DNA of 18,178 nt from UBA4717 sp002404395 (GCA_937902275.1 CALFNW010000134.1:1-18178); one strand, 5' to 3'; shown: positions 6,045 through 14,113, numbered from the stretch's first letter. Notes: generated by a model from the sequence alone, not told the origin. Program-made: numbers and translations.

Positions 6045-6153
6045 CAATTATATATAATATATTTCTACGCGGAGACGATCGTGATAGACGTCGGCAGATT
6101 CGTTCAAATTTTGATCGCAAAAGCCGAGGTTTAAATTCGGATTGAAAATACGA

Positions 6154-8493
6154 TCACAGATACGTGAACTTGAGCTTGCCGTTATCGACCTCGATTGAGA
6201 CAATCGTGATCGGCGAATCATAATGCGAGATTATCTCATCAGCAATAACATCTTCGACATTGTCCTGGATATACCTGCGCATATTGCGTGCGCCGTATTT
6301 TTGCGAATATGAGTTTTCGGCAACAAGCTTTGCAGCGTCTTCGCTCCAAGCGAGGCTTACCGACTTTTCTGCCAGCGATTTTTTCAGATCGTTAAGCATT
6401 ATATCGGCGATCTTCACGAAATCCTCTTTGCTGAGCTGTCTGAATGTAATTATTTCATCAACCCTATTTAAAAATTCAGGTCTCAAAAACTTCGACAGCG
6501 CGCGCTCGGTTTTGTCTTTCGTGATCTCATGCTCGCTGAGCATAAATCCGGCAGCCGAATTGTTGAGCTCCGAGCCTGCATTCGTAGTCATAACGAGTAT
6601 CGTGTTTTCAAAGTTCACGGTTTTGCCGTGCGCGTCGGTAACTCTGCCGTCATCAAGTATCTGAAGCAGAATATTCATCACGTCGGGATGCGCTTTTTCG
6701 ATCTCGTCAAACAGCACGACCGAATACGGTTTGCGTCTGATCTTCTCTGTAAGCTGCCCGGCATCATCATAGCCGACATATCCGGGAGGCGCGCCTATTA
6801 TACGGGAGACCGAATGTTTTTCCATGAACTCCGACATATCGAGTCTTATAAGCGATTCGGGAGAATCAAACATATCGGCGGCAAGGGTTTTGACAAGCTC
6901 GGTTTTTCCGACGCCCGTCGGACCGGCAAAGATGAAAGATACCGGCTTTCGCTTTGCGCTGACTCCTGCACGATTGCGCTTAATAGCGCGCACGACTGCG
7001 CTTACCGCTTCATCCTGTCCTATCAGACGCTGCTTCAGGCGCTTATCAAGCTCGTTTACGCGTTTATACTCGCTTTCGTTTATACTTGAAGCCGGAACTC
7101 CCGTCCAGATCTCAATTACCGAAGCGATATCATCAAGTGTCAGTTCCACCGCTTCCCTGCTTTCGCAAGCTTTTGCGTATTCGGACTCGATACTTGTTTC
7201 ATCGCTTCTCATCACTGCAAGCTTTTCGTAGTCCTCAGCCGGAACCTCGCTTTTTTCGTTGATCTCGGTCTCAAATGCCTCAAGCTTATTCTGCGCTTCG
7301 GTCAACTGTTTTGAAAGCGACTCGCACTTTGCAATCAGAGGATCGTTCAAAGCAACATGAGCGGCGGCTTCGTCAATAAGGTCGATCGCTTTATCGGGCA
7401 AGAAACGGTCGGTAATATATCTTTCGCTGAGGATCACCGCTTTGCGCGCAACCTCGTCAGAAATGTGTATTCCGTGATATTCTTCATAATAATGCTTGAT
7501 ACCGTTGATAATGTCCACTGTGTCGTCAACCGAAGGCTCATCGATCAGAACGGGTTGAAAACGTCTTTCAAGCGCGCTGTCCTTTTCGATATTTTTGCGA
7601 TACTCGGTCATGGTGGTAGCTCCGATAACCTGTATCTCGCCGCGGGACAATGCCGGTTTGAGAATGTTTGCGGCATTCATGCTTCCCTCAGCTTCACCTG
7701 CGCCGACGATATTGTGTACCTCGTCGATCGCAAGGATGACATTTCCTTTTTTCTTTACGTCGTTCAAAAGTCCCTGCATACGCGCTTCAAACTGACCTCT
7801 GAACTGTGTGCCTGCCACAAGCGCGGTAAGATCAACGAGGTATATTTCGCGATTTGCAAGTTTCGTTGGAACGTTTCCGTCCGCAATGCGCTGTGCAAGC
7901 GCTTCGGCGACCGCGGTTTTACCGACTCCCGGCTCACCGATAAGGCAGGGATTGTTCTTTTGGCGGCGGCAAAGGATCTGCATAATTCTTGCAAGTTCTC
8001 TGTCTCTGCCGACTATACGGTCAAGTTTGCCGTTTTTGGCTTTATCGTTCAGATTGGTGCAGAACTGTTCAAGAAATTTGAATTTCGGCGCTTCTTTCTC
8101 CGAAGCAGCCTTTCGCTCGCCGGTCTTTTCGGGAGCGCCGTTTGCTTTCTCGTTAAAGAACGCGGCAAAAGCGCCGTTTTTACCAAAAAGCTTCGACGGA
8201 TCGATAGACGGCGTCCTGCTGTCGTTTTCGGGGTGCTCTCCGTCAGGAACGATATCGGCGGTGCCGTCGTTCGACATTCCCTCGGCGAACTGTTCGATAT
8301 CGTCTTCAAGTCCGTCCATGTCGATCTCATCGGGAGAAATCCCGAATTTGCTCATAATATCATCAACGGGTTTGATCCCGAGCTTGCGGGCACATTTTAT
8401 GCACACGCCTTGAGTGGTGCTTTTACCGTCGGGGTCCATTCTTGTCATATAAATTACTGCCGTGCGAACGTGGCAGATAGCGCATTTTTCCAT
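6154..8493 (-). CDS. clpE: ClpE-type Hsp100 AAA+ ATPase with N-terminal zinc finger
   Basis: A 779-residue hexameric AAA+ unfoldase/disaggregase, expected to work in the cytosol, alone or with ClpP. The N-terminus is a zinc finger with C4, C7, C31 and C34, the hallmark of ClpE rather than ClpC, and no double Clp N-domain is present. A charged, low-complexity linker spans about 60-135. AAA-1 has Walker A GEPGVGKT (186-193), Walker B ILAIDE (253-258) and arginine finger R310/R311. A coiled-coil or UVR-like middle lies at about 385-450. AAA-2 has Walker A GPTGVGKT (524-531) and Walker B VVLFDE (592-597). The ClpP-contact loop region after TTNAG reads AAGF where (V/I/L)GF is usual, so ClpP pairing is uncertain. 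No CtsR box is seen upstream; a 40-base gap to the cvpA-like gene suggests co-transcription. SD AAAGG lies 11 bases before the ATG. Confidence 0.92.
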   Translation of the reverse strand: MEKCAICHVRTAVIYMTRMDPDGKSTTQGVCIKCARKLGIKPVDDIMSKFGISPDEIDMDGLEDDIEQFAEGMSNDGTADIVPDGEHPENDSRTPSIDPSKLFGKNGAFAAFFNEKANGAPEKTGERKAASEKEAPKFKFLEQFCTNLNDKAKNGKLDRIVGRDRELARIMQILCRRQKNNPCLIGEPGVGKTAVAEALAQRIADGNVPTKLANREIYLVDLTALVAGTQFRGQFEARMQGLLNDVKKKGNVILAIDEVHNIVGAGEAEGSMNAANILKPALSRGEIQVIGATTMTEYRKNIEKDSALERRFQPVLIDEPSVDDTVDIINGIKHYYEEYHGIHISDEVARKAVILSERYITDRFLPDKAIDLIDEAAAHVALNDPLIAKCESLSKQLTEAQNKLEAFETEINEKSEVPAEDYEKLAVMRSDETSIESEYAKACESREAVELTLDDIASVIEIWTGVPASSINESEYKRVNELDKRLKQRLIGQDEAVSAVVRAIKRNRAGVSAKRKPVSFIFAGPTGVGKTELVKTLAADMFDSPESLIRLDMSEFMEKHSVSRIIGAPPGYVGYDDAGQLTEKIRRKPYSVVLFDEIEKAHPDVMNILLQILDDGRVTDAHGKTVNFENTILVMTTNAGSELNNSAAGFMLSEHEITKDKTERALSKFLRPEFLNRVDEIITFRQLSKEDFVKIADIMLNDLKKSLAEKSVSLAWSEDAAKLVAENSYSQKYGARNMRRYIQDNVEDVIADEIISHYDSPITIVSIEVDNGKLKFTYL

Positions 8494-8533
8494 TTAAATC
8501 GCAACCTTTCGAGAATATAGCTGTGAATAATAA

Positions 8534-9259
8534 TTATTTGAATATCAAGCCTACCGAATTAAGATACCCGACAATTGCCGAAGCGTCGATCGTGGCTTTG
8601 TTGAAAAACATATTTGCATCGGTGCCGAATGCGTAAACGATACGGTACAGCACATTGGCAAGCAAAACGGATATCAGCGAGCCTTTCAGCGCGCCGAGTA
8701 TGCCGCCGAAAAACTTATTTGCAAATTTGAGCACCGGCAGTTTGAACAGCAAGCCGAGCAATAACAAAATAAGATTGACTATGATCAAAGCGGCGAGAAA
8801 AAGTCCGACAAATCCGACAATATTACTGATCGTGGAGCTGACAGAACTGACAACGAATTCGGAAAGTTTCTCTGAGATCGCTTCGGTATCAATCGCTGTG
8901 CCGAGCGTATCTTTTATGCTGTTGTAATATGCTTCGATCTGTCCGACATCGACACCGAAACGCTCGGCGGTTTGGGTCAGAGCGTCCGGTTTATCTTCAA
9001 ATATCTGCTCCGGCGGTATTGTTTCGGTTCCGCCGTTCATCAGCGAATCGAAAGTCGCCTGAGCACTGTTTTTGAAATGAGGCTCAACAAAATGCTCGTT
9101 TATGTATGCGGCGGGGATCGAATAAAAGTTTACGGCAACTATGAGCGCCGCGATAACAGAGACAAGTCCCATAAGCGACTTTATAAGTCCGCGTCGACAG
9201 CCGACAACAACGCAAGCAACAAGAATTGCCGCGAGCACAAAATCAAGAATCATACTCAT
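8534..9259 (-). CDS. CvpA family membrane protein
   Basis: A 241-residue integral membrane protein of the CvpA family (PF02674), named for colicin V production; its biochemical role is unsettled. Two N-terminal membrane segments (about 4-22 and 27-46) flank the conserved GCRRGLIKSL turn, which is the family hallmark. An unusually long, mostly polar loop of about 95 residues (48-142) follows, then membrane segments at about 146-172 and 186-212, the second starting GGILGALKGSLISVLL, also typical. I chose ATG 9257-9259, because the AAAGGTG SD (9268-9274) precedes it by about 8 bases; a longer frame starting at a TTG would begin inside that SD. It lies 33 bases after the DUF5711 gene and 40 before clpE, same strand. 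Confidence 0.85.
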   Translation of the reverse strand: MSMILDFVLAAILVACVVVGCRRGLIKSLMGLVSVIAALIVAVNFYSIPAAYINEHFVEPHFKNSAQATFDSLMNGGTETIPPEQIFEDKPDALTQTAERFGVDVGQIEAYYNSIKDTLGTAIDTEAISEKLSEFVVSSVSSTISNIVGFVGLFLAALIIVNLILLLLGLLFKLPVLKFANKFFGGILGALKGSLISVLLANVLYRIVYAFGTDANMFFNKATIDASAIVGYLNSVGLIFK

Positions 9260-9292
9260 AACGGTTACACCTTTCAAAATTCACAAAAATAA

Positions 9293-10543
9293 TCAATCGG
9301 TGCGGTCGCTGTCCGCGCCGATATGGAACGAATCATACGGTTGTGAAAAATCACAAAGCACGGCATGATTCCTATAGCACACAAGTACGCTTGAGTCGGC
9401 TTGCAATAAAATTTTATCCGCACCCGAGTCTATGCGGCAAAGCTTTGCGTCGCGGGTCTCGGTGTCGATTTCGATAAGCTTATCATCAAAGGCAATAACC
9501 GCAGTACCGACTGACGCGGCGGTCGATACGATCTTGCCGCCGTCGGAGCCGCTGCGATCAAATCCGAACATATATGTGCCGGTGTTTGAATAAAACTTCA
9601 CCGTATTGTCGCTTCCGATAATATTTTTACCGAGAGTCAGCATGACGTATTCATCGGTAATATCAACGCTGCCGAGTATATTTGAACCGAAACGGTATTC
9701 GCCGGTTGGGTTAAATTCGCCGTCGTAGAATCTGATCGCCGAATCGGTAACAAAAATCAGCTTATCGCCCGAAAACTCGACCGCGATCGGGTACTCATCA
9801 AAGATCTCCGCCACAACGGTCTCGCTGTCCGTACCGACCTTAGTGACTGTGAGCGAAGTGAAATAGCGGCTGTCATTTGCCGAAAGCGACGCCGTAGCAA
9901 GCTTTCCGTTTGAAAGGGCGATCGCAAACACGTATTTGTCCTTTGATATTCGGCTTACGAGCGTACTGTCGCTGTCATAAATATTTATGACCGAACGATA
10001 CTCGCGGCTTTTGGTGAGTATGGCATAATCGCCGTTTTTTTCCATCGACGCATCCGAGATCGGAAATTCCGTTTTGTCGGAAAACAGCTTTGAGAAAGTG
10101 CTGAAGATCACGTAAGAATTTCCGCCGAGGTCATAGCACAGGGCATATTTCGGAGTTATTTCAAACACCGGATCCGAGTAAACGTCGCTGAGTTCAAGCA
10201 CCGTGCTTCCGTTGGTATCATACAATGTGATCCCGCCGTTGCCCGCGCTGACAAGGTCGCCGCCGAACAGTTCAAGCGCCTTTGAATCCGAGGTAGGATA
10301 GTGAATTTTTTTGGTCGTGATCAAAGAGTCCTCATCAGTGGTAATATATTTGAGGACGTATTGAAAATTGCGCACCGAAATATCATCGCGAAAGACCGAG
10401 AGATTTATTATCAGAAATGCCACAAGGATAAACAGCACGATAAACCTGGCGTATCTGAACGCCAGACCGAGGCTCTCATAATAACGGCTGGTTCCGGGCG
10501 CGTCCGTAAGTATGCCGACTTCCTTTTTTTCTTCTTTCGCCAA
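9293..10543 (-). CDS. DUF5711-like membrane-anchored beta-propeller protein
   Basis: A 416-residue protein with a cytoplasmic N-terminus of about 30 residues rich in K/E, one membrane segment (about 31-50, ARFIVLFILVAFLIINLSV) and a large exported part of short beta-strand repeats (for example GGITLYDTNGSTVLELSD, SVINIYDSDSTLVSRIS, AIRFYDGEFNPTGEYRFG) that read like propeller blades. Length and layout agree with DUF5711 proteins of Clostridia, often found next to cvpA-like genes; function unknown. No catalytic motif is visible. Start is TTG 10541-10543, with GGGGGTG ending 6 bases before it. It is first gene of the probable DUF5711-cvpA-clpE operon, whose promoter lies against the inverted repeat at 10596-10623. 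I rest the family name on layout and context, not on a search. Confidence 0.7.
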   Translation of the reverse strand: MAKEEKKEVGILTDAPGTSRYYESLGLAFRYARFIVLFILVAFLIINLSVFRDDISVRNFQYVLKYITTDEDSLITTKKIHYPTSDSKALELFGGDLVSAGNGGITLYDTNGSTVLELSDVYSDPVFEITPKYALCYDLGGNSYVIFSTFSKLFSDKTEFPISDASMEKNGDYAILTKSREYRSVINIYDSDSTLVSRISKDKYVFAIALSNGKLATASLSANDSRYFTSLTVTKVGTDSETVVAEIFDEYPIAVEFSGDKLIFVTDSAIRFYDGEFNPTGEYRFGSNILGSVDITDEYVMLTLGKNIIGSDNTVKFYSNTGTYMFGFDRSGSDGGKIVSTAASVGTAVIAFDDKLIEIDTETRDAKLCRIDSGADKILLQADSSVLVCYRNHAVLCDFSQPYDSFHIGADSDRTD

Positions 10544-10588
10544 CCGTTACACCCCCGCTTTCCTGCTTATTTGCGTCGCACGGAATAT

Positions 10589-10594
10589 ATTATA
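10589..10594 (-). promoter_or_regulatory. -10 box of the DUF5711-cvpA-clpE operon
   Basis: TATAAT on the minus strand at 10589-10594, about 46 bases before the TTG start. No good -35 is found at 16-18 bases, because that position falls within the inverted repeat at 10596-10623. This suggests a promoter that is weak or controlled by a factor bound to that repeat. Confidence 0.55.
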
Positions 10595-10595
10595 T

Positions 10596-10623
10596 CACAT
10601 TTATAAAAACAATTATAAATGTG
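10596..10623. promoter_or_regulatory. Perfect 10-bp inverted repeat, candidate operator
   Basis: CACATTTATA (10596-10605) and TATAAATGTG (10614-10623) are exact inverse copies with an 8-base A/T spacer. The repeat begins 1 base upstream of the minus-strand -10 box and fills its -10/-35 spacer and -35 region, the classic place for a repressor or activator dimer. It ends about 50 bases before the polA -35 box, so an effect on the clpE operon is more likely than on polA. No known consensus (CtsR, HrcA CIRCE, LexA) matches. Confidence 0.65.
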
Positions 10624-10673
10624 CAGTGTACAAAATGTTAACATTTATTTTCGCGATATTTGACGCAATAGTG

Positions 10674-10702
10674 TTGTCACAGCCTCCGAATCGTGTTATA
10701 AT
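10674..10702 (+). promoter_or_regulatory. Promoter of polA
   Basis: TTGTCA (10674-10679, 5/6), 17 bases, TATAAT (10697-10702) with TGT directly before it, so both a near-consensus and an extended -10 promoter. Initiation near 10709 leaves a leader of about 100 bases before the TTG start of polA. The leader could fold (GATG and CCG near 10717-10725 with CGGCATC near 10750-10760), weakly supported. Confidence 0.85.
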
Positions 10703-10811
10703 ACTTATATTGCAATCGATGTCCGCAACGCCGTTTTTAAACGTATGGCCGGCGGCATCTGCACGCAAGATCAAAAAAATATTACCCTTTCGGGATACAG
10801 GAGAGATCGTC

Positions 10812-13409
10812 TTGAAAAAGCTTCTGATCGTTGACGGAAACAGCATACTAAACCGCGCTTTCTACGGAATACGTCCGCTGACAAGCCATACCGGTTTAAA
10901 TACCAACGCGCTTTTCGGCTTTTTACGCACACTTATAAAGCAACTTTCCGAAGTTGCGCCGGATTATGCGGCGGTAGCGTTTGATCTGAAATCGCCGACA
11001 TTCAGGCATAAACTGTACGACGGATATAAAGCCGGCAGACGCGCTATGCCGGACGAGCTTGCGAAACAGCTTCCCTACGCTAAAAAGCTCGCCGAACTGC
11101 TTGGGTTCGGAGTGCTCACGCTTGAAGGTTACGAAGCGGATGACATAATAGGGACGGTGGCTTCTTTTGCGGAGCGGGTCGATTCTTTGAATTCATACGT
11201 ACTTACGGGCGACCGCGATATGCTCCAACTCATAAACTCCAAAATCGGGATAATCCTCGTTTCAAACACCGAAACGCTTCTCTATGACGAAAATCGTTTT
11301 GCCGAGAAATACGGTGTTTCGCCTTCGGCGTATGTGGATGTAAAGGCGCTGATGGGAGACACTTCCGATAACATTCCGGGAGTGCCGGGGGTCGGCGAAA
11401 AAACGGCTTTCAAGCTTATTGCCGAACACGGCTCGCTCCAAGCGCTTTATGATTCTCTTGATTCCGCCGACATAAAACCTGCCGTCCGAACAAAGCTTGA
11501 AAACGGCGAAGCGCTTGCACGCCTCTCCTACAAACTCGCGCTTATCGACAAAAATGCTCCGATAGGGCTTGAGCTTGAAGATATACGTTACCGCGGTCCC
11601 GACCGCGAACCGCTGTTCAAATTGTTTGACGAGCTTGACTTTCGCTCATTCAGAGAGCAGACCGAAAAACTGTCAGGCTCGGATTCTGCGTCGGACACCG
11701 AATCAAGCTTTGACGATCGCGCCGAATATTTTGACTTGAACTCGGATGAAATTGATGAGTTTGTCAACGGCAAAAGCTTTGCACTGACGCTCTACCGTGA
11801 CGGCGATACCTACAGGGTCGGGATCTCTGACGACGGAAGGCGCAATGCCGTCGCAGTGCTTGACATCGGGCGTTTTAAAGCACTTGTTACAAAGCATGCC
11901 GCGGCGATCATTTCCTGCGACACCAAAGCATTGTGCACGCTTTGCGAAGACGACACCCTGCACTTTGGTTTTGACTGCGCACTTGCCGCATATATCGACA
12001 ATTCTGCAATGCGCACGATCTCCGATCTGCCTTCGGGGAGTCTTGAGGGGGCACGCTACACTCTTGAAAAACTTGTCGGATATTGCACCAAAGACACTTC
12101 TATCGACACTTCAGAGCCCGAAAAATGCGCCGCCGCTTTATACAATATTGCAGAAGTGTTAAAAAAGCGGCTTAACGATTCCGGCTGTCTTTCACTGCTT
12201 TATAACATTGAACAGCCGCTTGCCGCCGTGCTTTCGGATATCGAGCGACGCGGCTTCAAGATCGACCCTGCGGGACTTTTGCATTTTTCCGACGCGCTCG
12301 GGCACGCCGCCGATGAGCTCCGCGCACAGATATACGCGCTTGCAGGATGCGAATTCAACATAAATTCGCCGAAACAGCTCGGCGAAGTGCTTTTTGAGCG
12401 GCTGAAGCTTCCCGGTGGGAAGAAAACCAAGAGCGGATATTCGACCGCCGCCGAAATTCTTGAAAAGCTTGCTCCGTTCTACCCGATCGTAGCGCTTATC
12501 CTGAACTACAGACACGCAACAAAATTAAAAAGCACCTATGCAGATGCATTACCGGAGCTTGCGGACAAAAACGGCATTGTCCGCACAAGCTTCAATCAGA
12601 CCGGCACCGCGACCGGAAGGCTCTCGTCCTCAAGTCCGAATCTTCAGAACATACCCATACGCACCGAACTCGGGCATGAGCTTCGCCGTTATTTTATCCC
12701 GCACGGGGACGGGCGCGTTCTGATCGATGCCGATTATTCACAGATCGAGCTTCGACTGCTTGCAGGACTTTCGGGTGATGAAAATATGATCCGCGCCTTT
12801 TCCGAGGGTAAGGACATTCACGCCGATACCGCTTCAAGGGTATTCAACGTCCCGTTCGACGAGGTAACGCCTGAACTCAGAAAACGCGCCAAAGCGGTCA
12901 ATTTCGGCATCGTGTACGGCATCAGCGACTTTTCGCTGGCGCAGGATCTCGGAGTCAGCAAAAAGGAAGCGGCGGCTTTTATCGATGAATATTTAAAAAA
13001 CTACCCGAAGATAAAAAAGTATCTTGACGAGTCGATCGAAAAAGCTAAGCGCGACGGTTATGTAACGACCTATTTCGGCAGACGGCGGCTGATCCCGGAG
13101 CTGTCATCGGGCAAAGCAATGCTAAAAAAATTCGGCGAACGTGTTGCGATGAACAGTCCGATACAAGGTACTGCTGCCGACGTGATAAAGCTTGCGATGA
13201 TCAAAACTCATACGGCGCTCAAGACAGCCGGGCTTGACGCAGCAATGATACTTCAGGTGCACGACGAACTGATACTCGATTCTGCCGAAAGCTGTGCAGA
13301 TGAGGCACTCGCACTTTTAAAACAAGCTATGGAATCGGCGCTTTCGGACTTTCCCGTGCCGCTTACCTGCGAGACCAGCGTCGGAAAGACCTGGTTTGAC
13401 TGCAAATAA
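10812..13409 (+). CDS. polA: DNA polymerase I
   Basis: An 865-residue family A polymerase that fills gaps and removes RNA primers in lagging-strand synthesis and repair. The 5'-3' exonuclease domain covers about 1-290 (MKKLLIVDGNSILNRAFYG start; YEADDIIGT; TGDRDMLQL; MGDTSDNIPGVPGVGEKTA). Residues about 305-460 hold the 3'-5' exonuclease fold, but the metal-binding DxE is replaced (FALTLYR near 323-329), so proofreading is probably lost, as in many Firmicutes. The polymerase domain runs from about 465: motif A DYSQIELR with D641, motif B RAKAVNFGIVYG with F698, motif C QVHDEL with D818. TTG 10812 is chosen because AGGAGAG lies 8 bases upstream and the product then has the canonical N-terminus. 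An in-frame ATG at 10719 would add 31 poorly conserved residues and has no SD. Followed by ruvCAB on the same strand. Confidence 0.97.
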   Translation: MKKLLIVDGNSILNRAFYGIRPLTSHTGLNTNALFGFLRTLIKQLSEVAPDYAAVAFDLKSPTFRHKLYDGYKAGRRAMPDELAKQLPYAKKLAELLGFGVLTLEGYEADDIIGTVASFAERVDSLNSYVLTGDRDMLQLINSKIGIILVSNTETLLYDENRFAEKYGVSPSAYVDVKALMGDTSDNIPGVPGVGEKTAFKLIAEHGSLQALYDSLDSADIKPAVRTKLENGEALARLSYKLALIDKNAPIGLELEDIRYRGPDREPLFKLFDELDFRSFREQTEKLSGSDSASDTESSFDDRAEYFDLNSDEIDEFVNGKSFALTLYRDGDTYRVGISDDGRRNAVAVLDIGRFKALVTKHAAAIISCDTKALCTLCEDDTLHFGFDCALAAYIDNSAMRTISDLPSGSLEGARYTLEKLVGYCTKDTSIDTSEPEKCAAALYNIAEVLKKRLNDSGCLSLLYNIEQPLAAVLSDIERRGFKIDPAGLLHFSDALGHAADELRAQIYALAGCEFNINSPKQLGEVLFERLKLPGGKKTKSGYSTAAEILEKLAPFYPIVALILNYRHATKLKSTYADALPELADKNGIVRTSFNQTGTATGRLSSSSPNLQNIPIRTELGHELRRYFIPHGDGRVLIDADYSQIELRLLAGLSGDENMIRAFSEGKDIHADTASRVFNVPFDEVTPELRKRAKAVNFGIVYGISDFSLAQDLGVSKKEAAAFIDEYLKNYPKIKKYLDESIEKAKRDGYVTTYFGRRRLIPELSSGKAMLKKFGERVAMNSPIQGTAADVIKLAMIKTHTALKTAGLDAAMILQVHDELILDSAESCADEALALLKQAMESALSDFPVPLTCETSVGKTWFDCK

Positions 13410-13450
13410 TTAAAAAGTCCGCAAATGTTCATATTGTGTCAATATTAAGC

Positions 13451-13459
13451 TGATATAAT
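13451..13459 (+). promoter_or_regulatory. Extended -10 promoter element before ruvC
   Basis: TGATATAAT (TGnTATAAT form) at 13451-13459, with no convincing -35 at 16-18 bases. It could give ruvCAB a transcript independent of polA, starting near 13466. Confidence 0.6.
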
Positions 13460-13468
13460 AATTTATTA

Positions 13469-13483
13469 TTTGACTTTGTCAAA
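13469..13483 (+). repeat. Small perfect palindrome before the ruvC SD
   Basis: TTTGAC (13469-13474) and GTCAAA (13478-13483) around TTT, lying between the extended -10 element and the ruvC SD. It could be an operator half-pair or a weak hairpin. It does not match the Gram-positive LexA box (GAAC-N4-GTTC). Confidence 0.5.
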
Positions 13484-13494
13484 GCAGGTGAAAC

Positions 13495-14001
13495 ATGAAA
13501 ATTCTCGGGATAGACCCCGGACTTGCAATAGTCGGCTACGGAATGATCGAATACAGATCGCCGAAATTCTGTACGCTCGCACACGGCGCGATACTTACGC
13601 CGGCGCACACCGAGGTCGAGGACAGGCTCAAGCAGATATACGATCGGCTTGCGGAAATAATCCGGTTGTATAAGCCGGATGCCGCCGCGATCGAGGAGTT
13701 GTTTTTCAACACAAACCAAAAAACGCTGATCCCGGTCGCAGAGGCACGCGGGGTCATACTTTTGTGCTGTAAGCAACTCGGGGTAGAGGTGTTTGAATAT
13801 ACTCCTCTTCAAGTCAAGCAATCGGTCGTCGGATACGGCAGAGCCGACAAAAAGCAGGTCATACACATGGTAAAGCTTTTATTGAATCTTGAAAATCCGC
13901 CGAAGCTCGACGACACCTGCGACGCGTTAGCAATTGCGATATGCCATGCAAACTGCTCGGGCTCACGGATAAGGAGCTACTTCAATCAAACCAAAGTCTG
14001 A
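13495..14001 (+). CDS. ruvC: Crossover junction endodeoxyribonuclease RuvC
   Basis: A 168-residue homodimeric nuclease that resolves Holliday junctions by paired nicks, working on junctions migrated by RuvAB. The four acidic residues of the RNase H-like active site are all in place: D7 in MKILGIDPG, E67 in AIEELFF, and D140 and D143 in KLDDTCDALAIAICH. The conserved EARGVI and TPLQVKQSVVGYGRADKKQV segments (84-89 and 103-122) are also clear. Length is normal (160-180). AGGTG lies 6 bases before the ATG. First gene of a ruvC-ruvA-ruvB set, with its own extended -10 element 86 bases after the polA stop. Confidence 0.97.
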   Translation: MKILGIDPGLAIVGYGMIEYRSPKFCTLAHGAILTPAHTEVEDRLKQIYDRLAEIIRLYKPDAAAIEELFFNTNQKTLIPVAEARGVILLCCKQLGVEVFEYTPLQVKQSVVGYGRADKKQVIHMVKLLLNLENPPKLDDTCDALAIAICHANCSGSRIRSYFNQTKV

Positions 14002-14009
14002 AAGGCTTG

Positions 14010-14052
14010 AAGCCCCGAAGCAGGCTTATGTCTGATCGATCTTCGGCTTTTT
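14010..14052 (+). terminator. Partial terminator or attenuator between ruvC and ruvA
   Basis: AAGCC-CC-GAAG (14010-14020) pairs with CTTCGGCTT (14041-14049) leaving a two-base bulge, followed by a run of T up to 14052. A large loop of 20 bases can form CAG/CTG inside it. The bulge and loop make it weaker than the other terminators here, so it may trim rather than block ruvAB expression. Confidence 0.5.
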
Positions 14053-14076
14053 CAGGCAATTGTCAAAATCTCGCCT

Positions 14077-14103
14077 AAGGAGTCGGACGGACCAACCGTT
14101 CCG
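14077..14103 (+). promoter_or_regulatory. Distant SD plus hairpin before ruvA
   Basis: A strong AAGGAG (14077-14082) lies 31 bases before the only good ruvA start and no usable start codon follows it at normal spacing. Directly after it, CGGA-CGG (14084-14090) can pair with CCG-T-TCCG (14096-14103), seven pairs with one bulged T and a 5-base loop. Folding removes 20 bases and puts the SD about 11 bases from the ATG. Confidence 0.5.
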
Positions 14104-14113
14104 GAATTTTACC

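Noticed and set aside
5640..6153. Integron attC site, complete insertion sequence or CRISPR in the gene-poor stretch
   Set aside because: No GTTRRRY core, no matching terminal repeats flanking an intact transposase, and no spaced direct repeats.
7357..8520. 387-codon plus-strand open frame opposite clpE
   Set aside because: It lies wholly antisense to a clear ClpE-type gene, shows no domain or SD, and has the odd composition of a shadow frame in coding DNA.
8494..8533. CtsR box or CIRCE element before clpE
   Set aside because: Looked for the tandem GGTCAAA-type repeat and the CIRCE inverted repeat; neither is present here or at 10544-10623.
10719..10811. In-frame ATG at 10719 as start of PolA
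   Set aside because: No SD; would add 31 residues before the canonical N-terminus, while TTG 10812 has a strong SD at ideal spacing.
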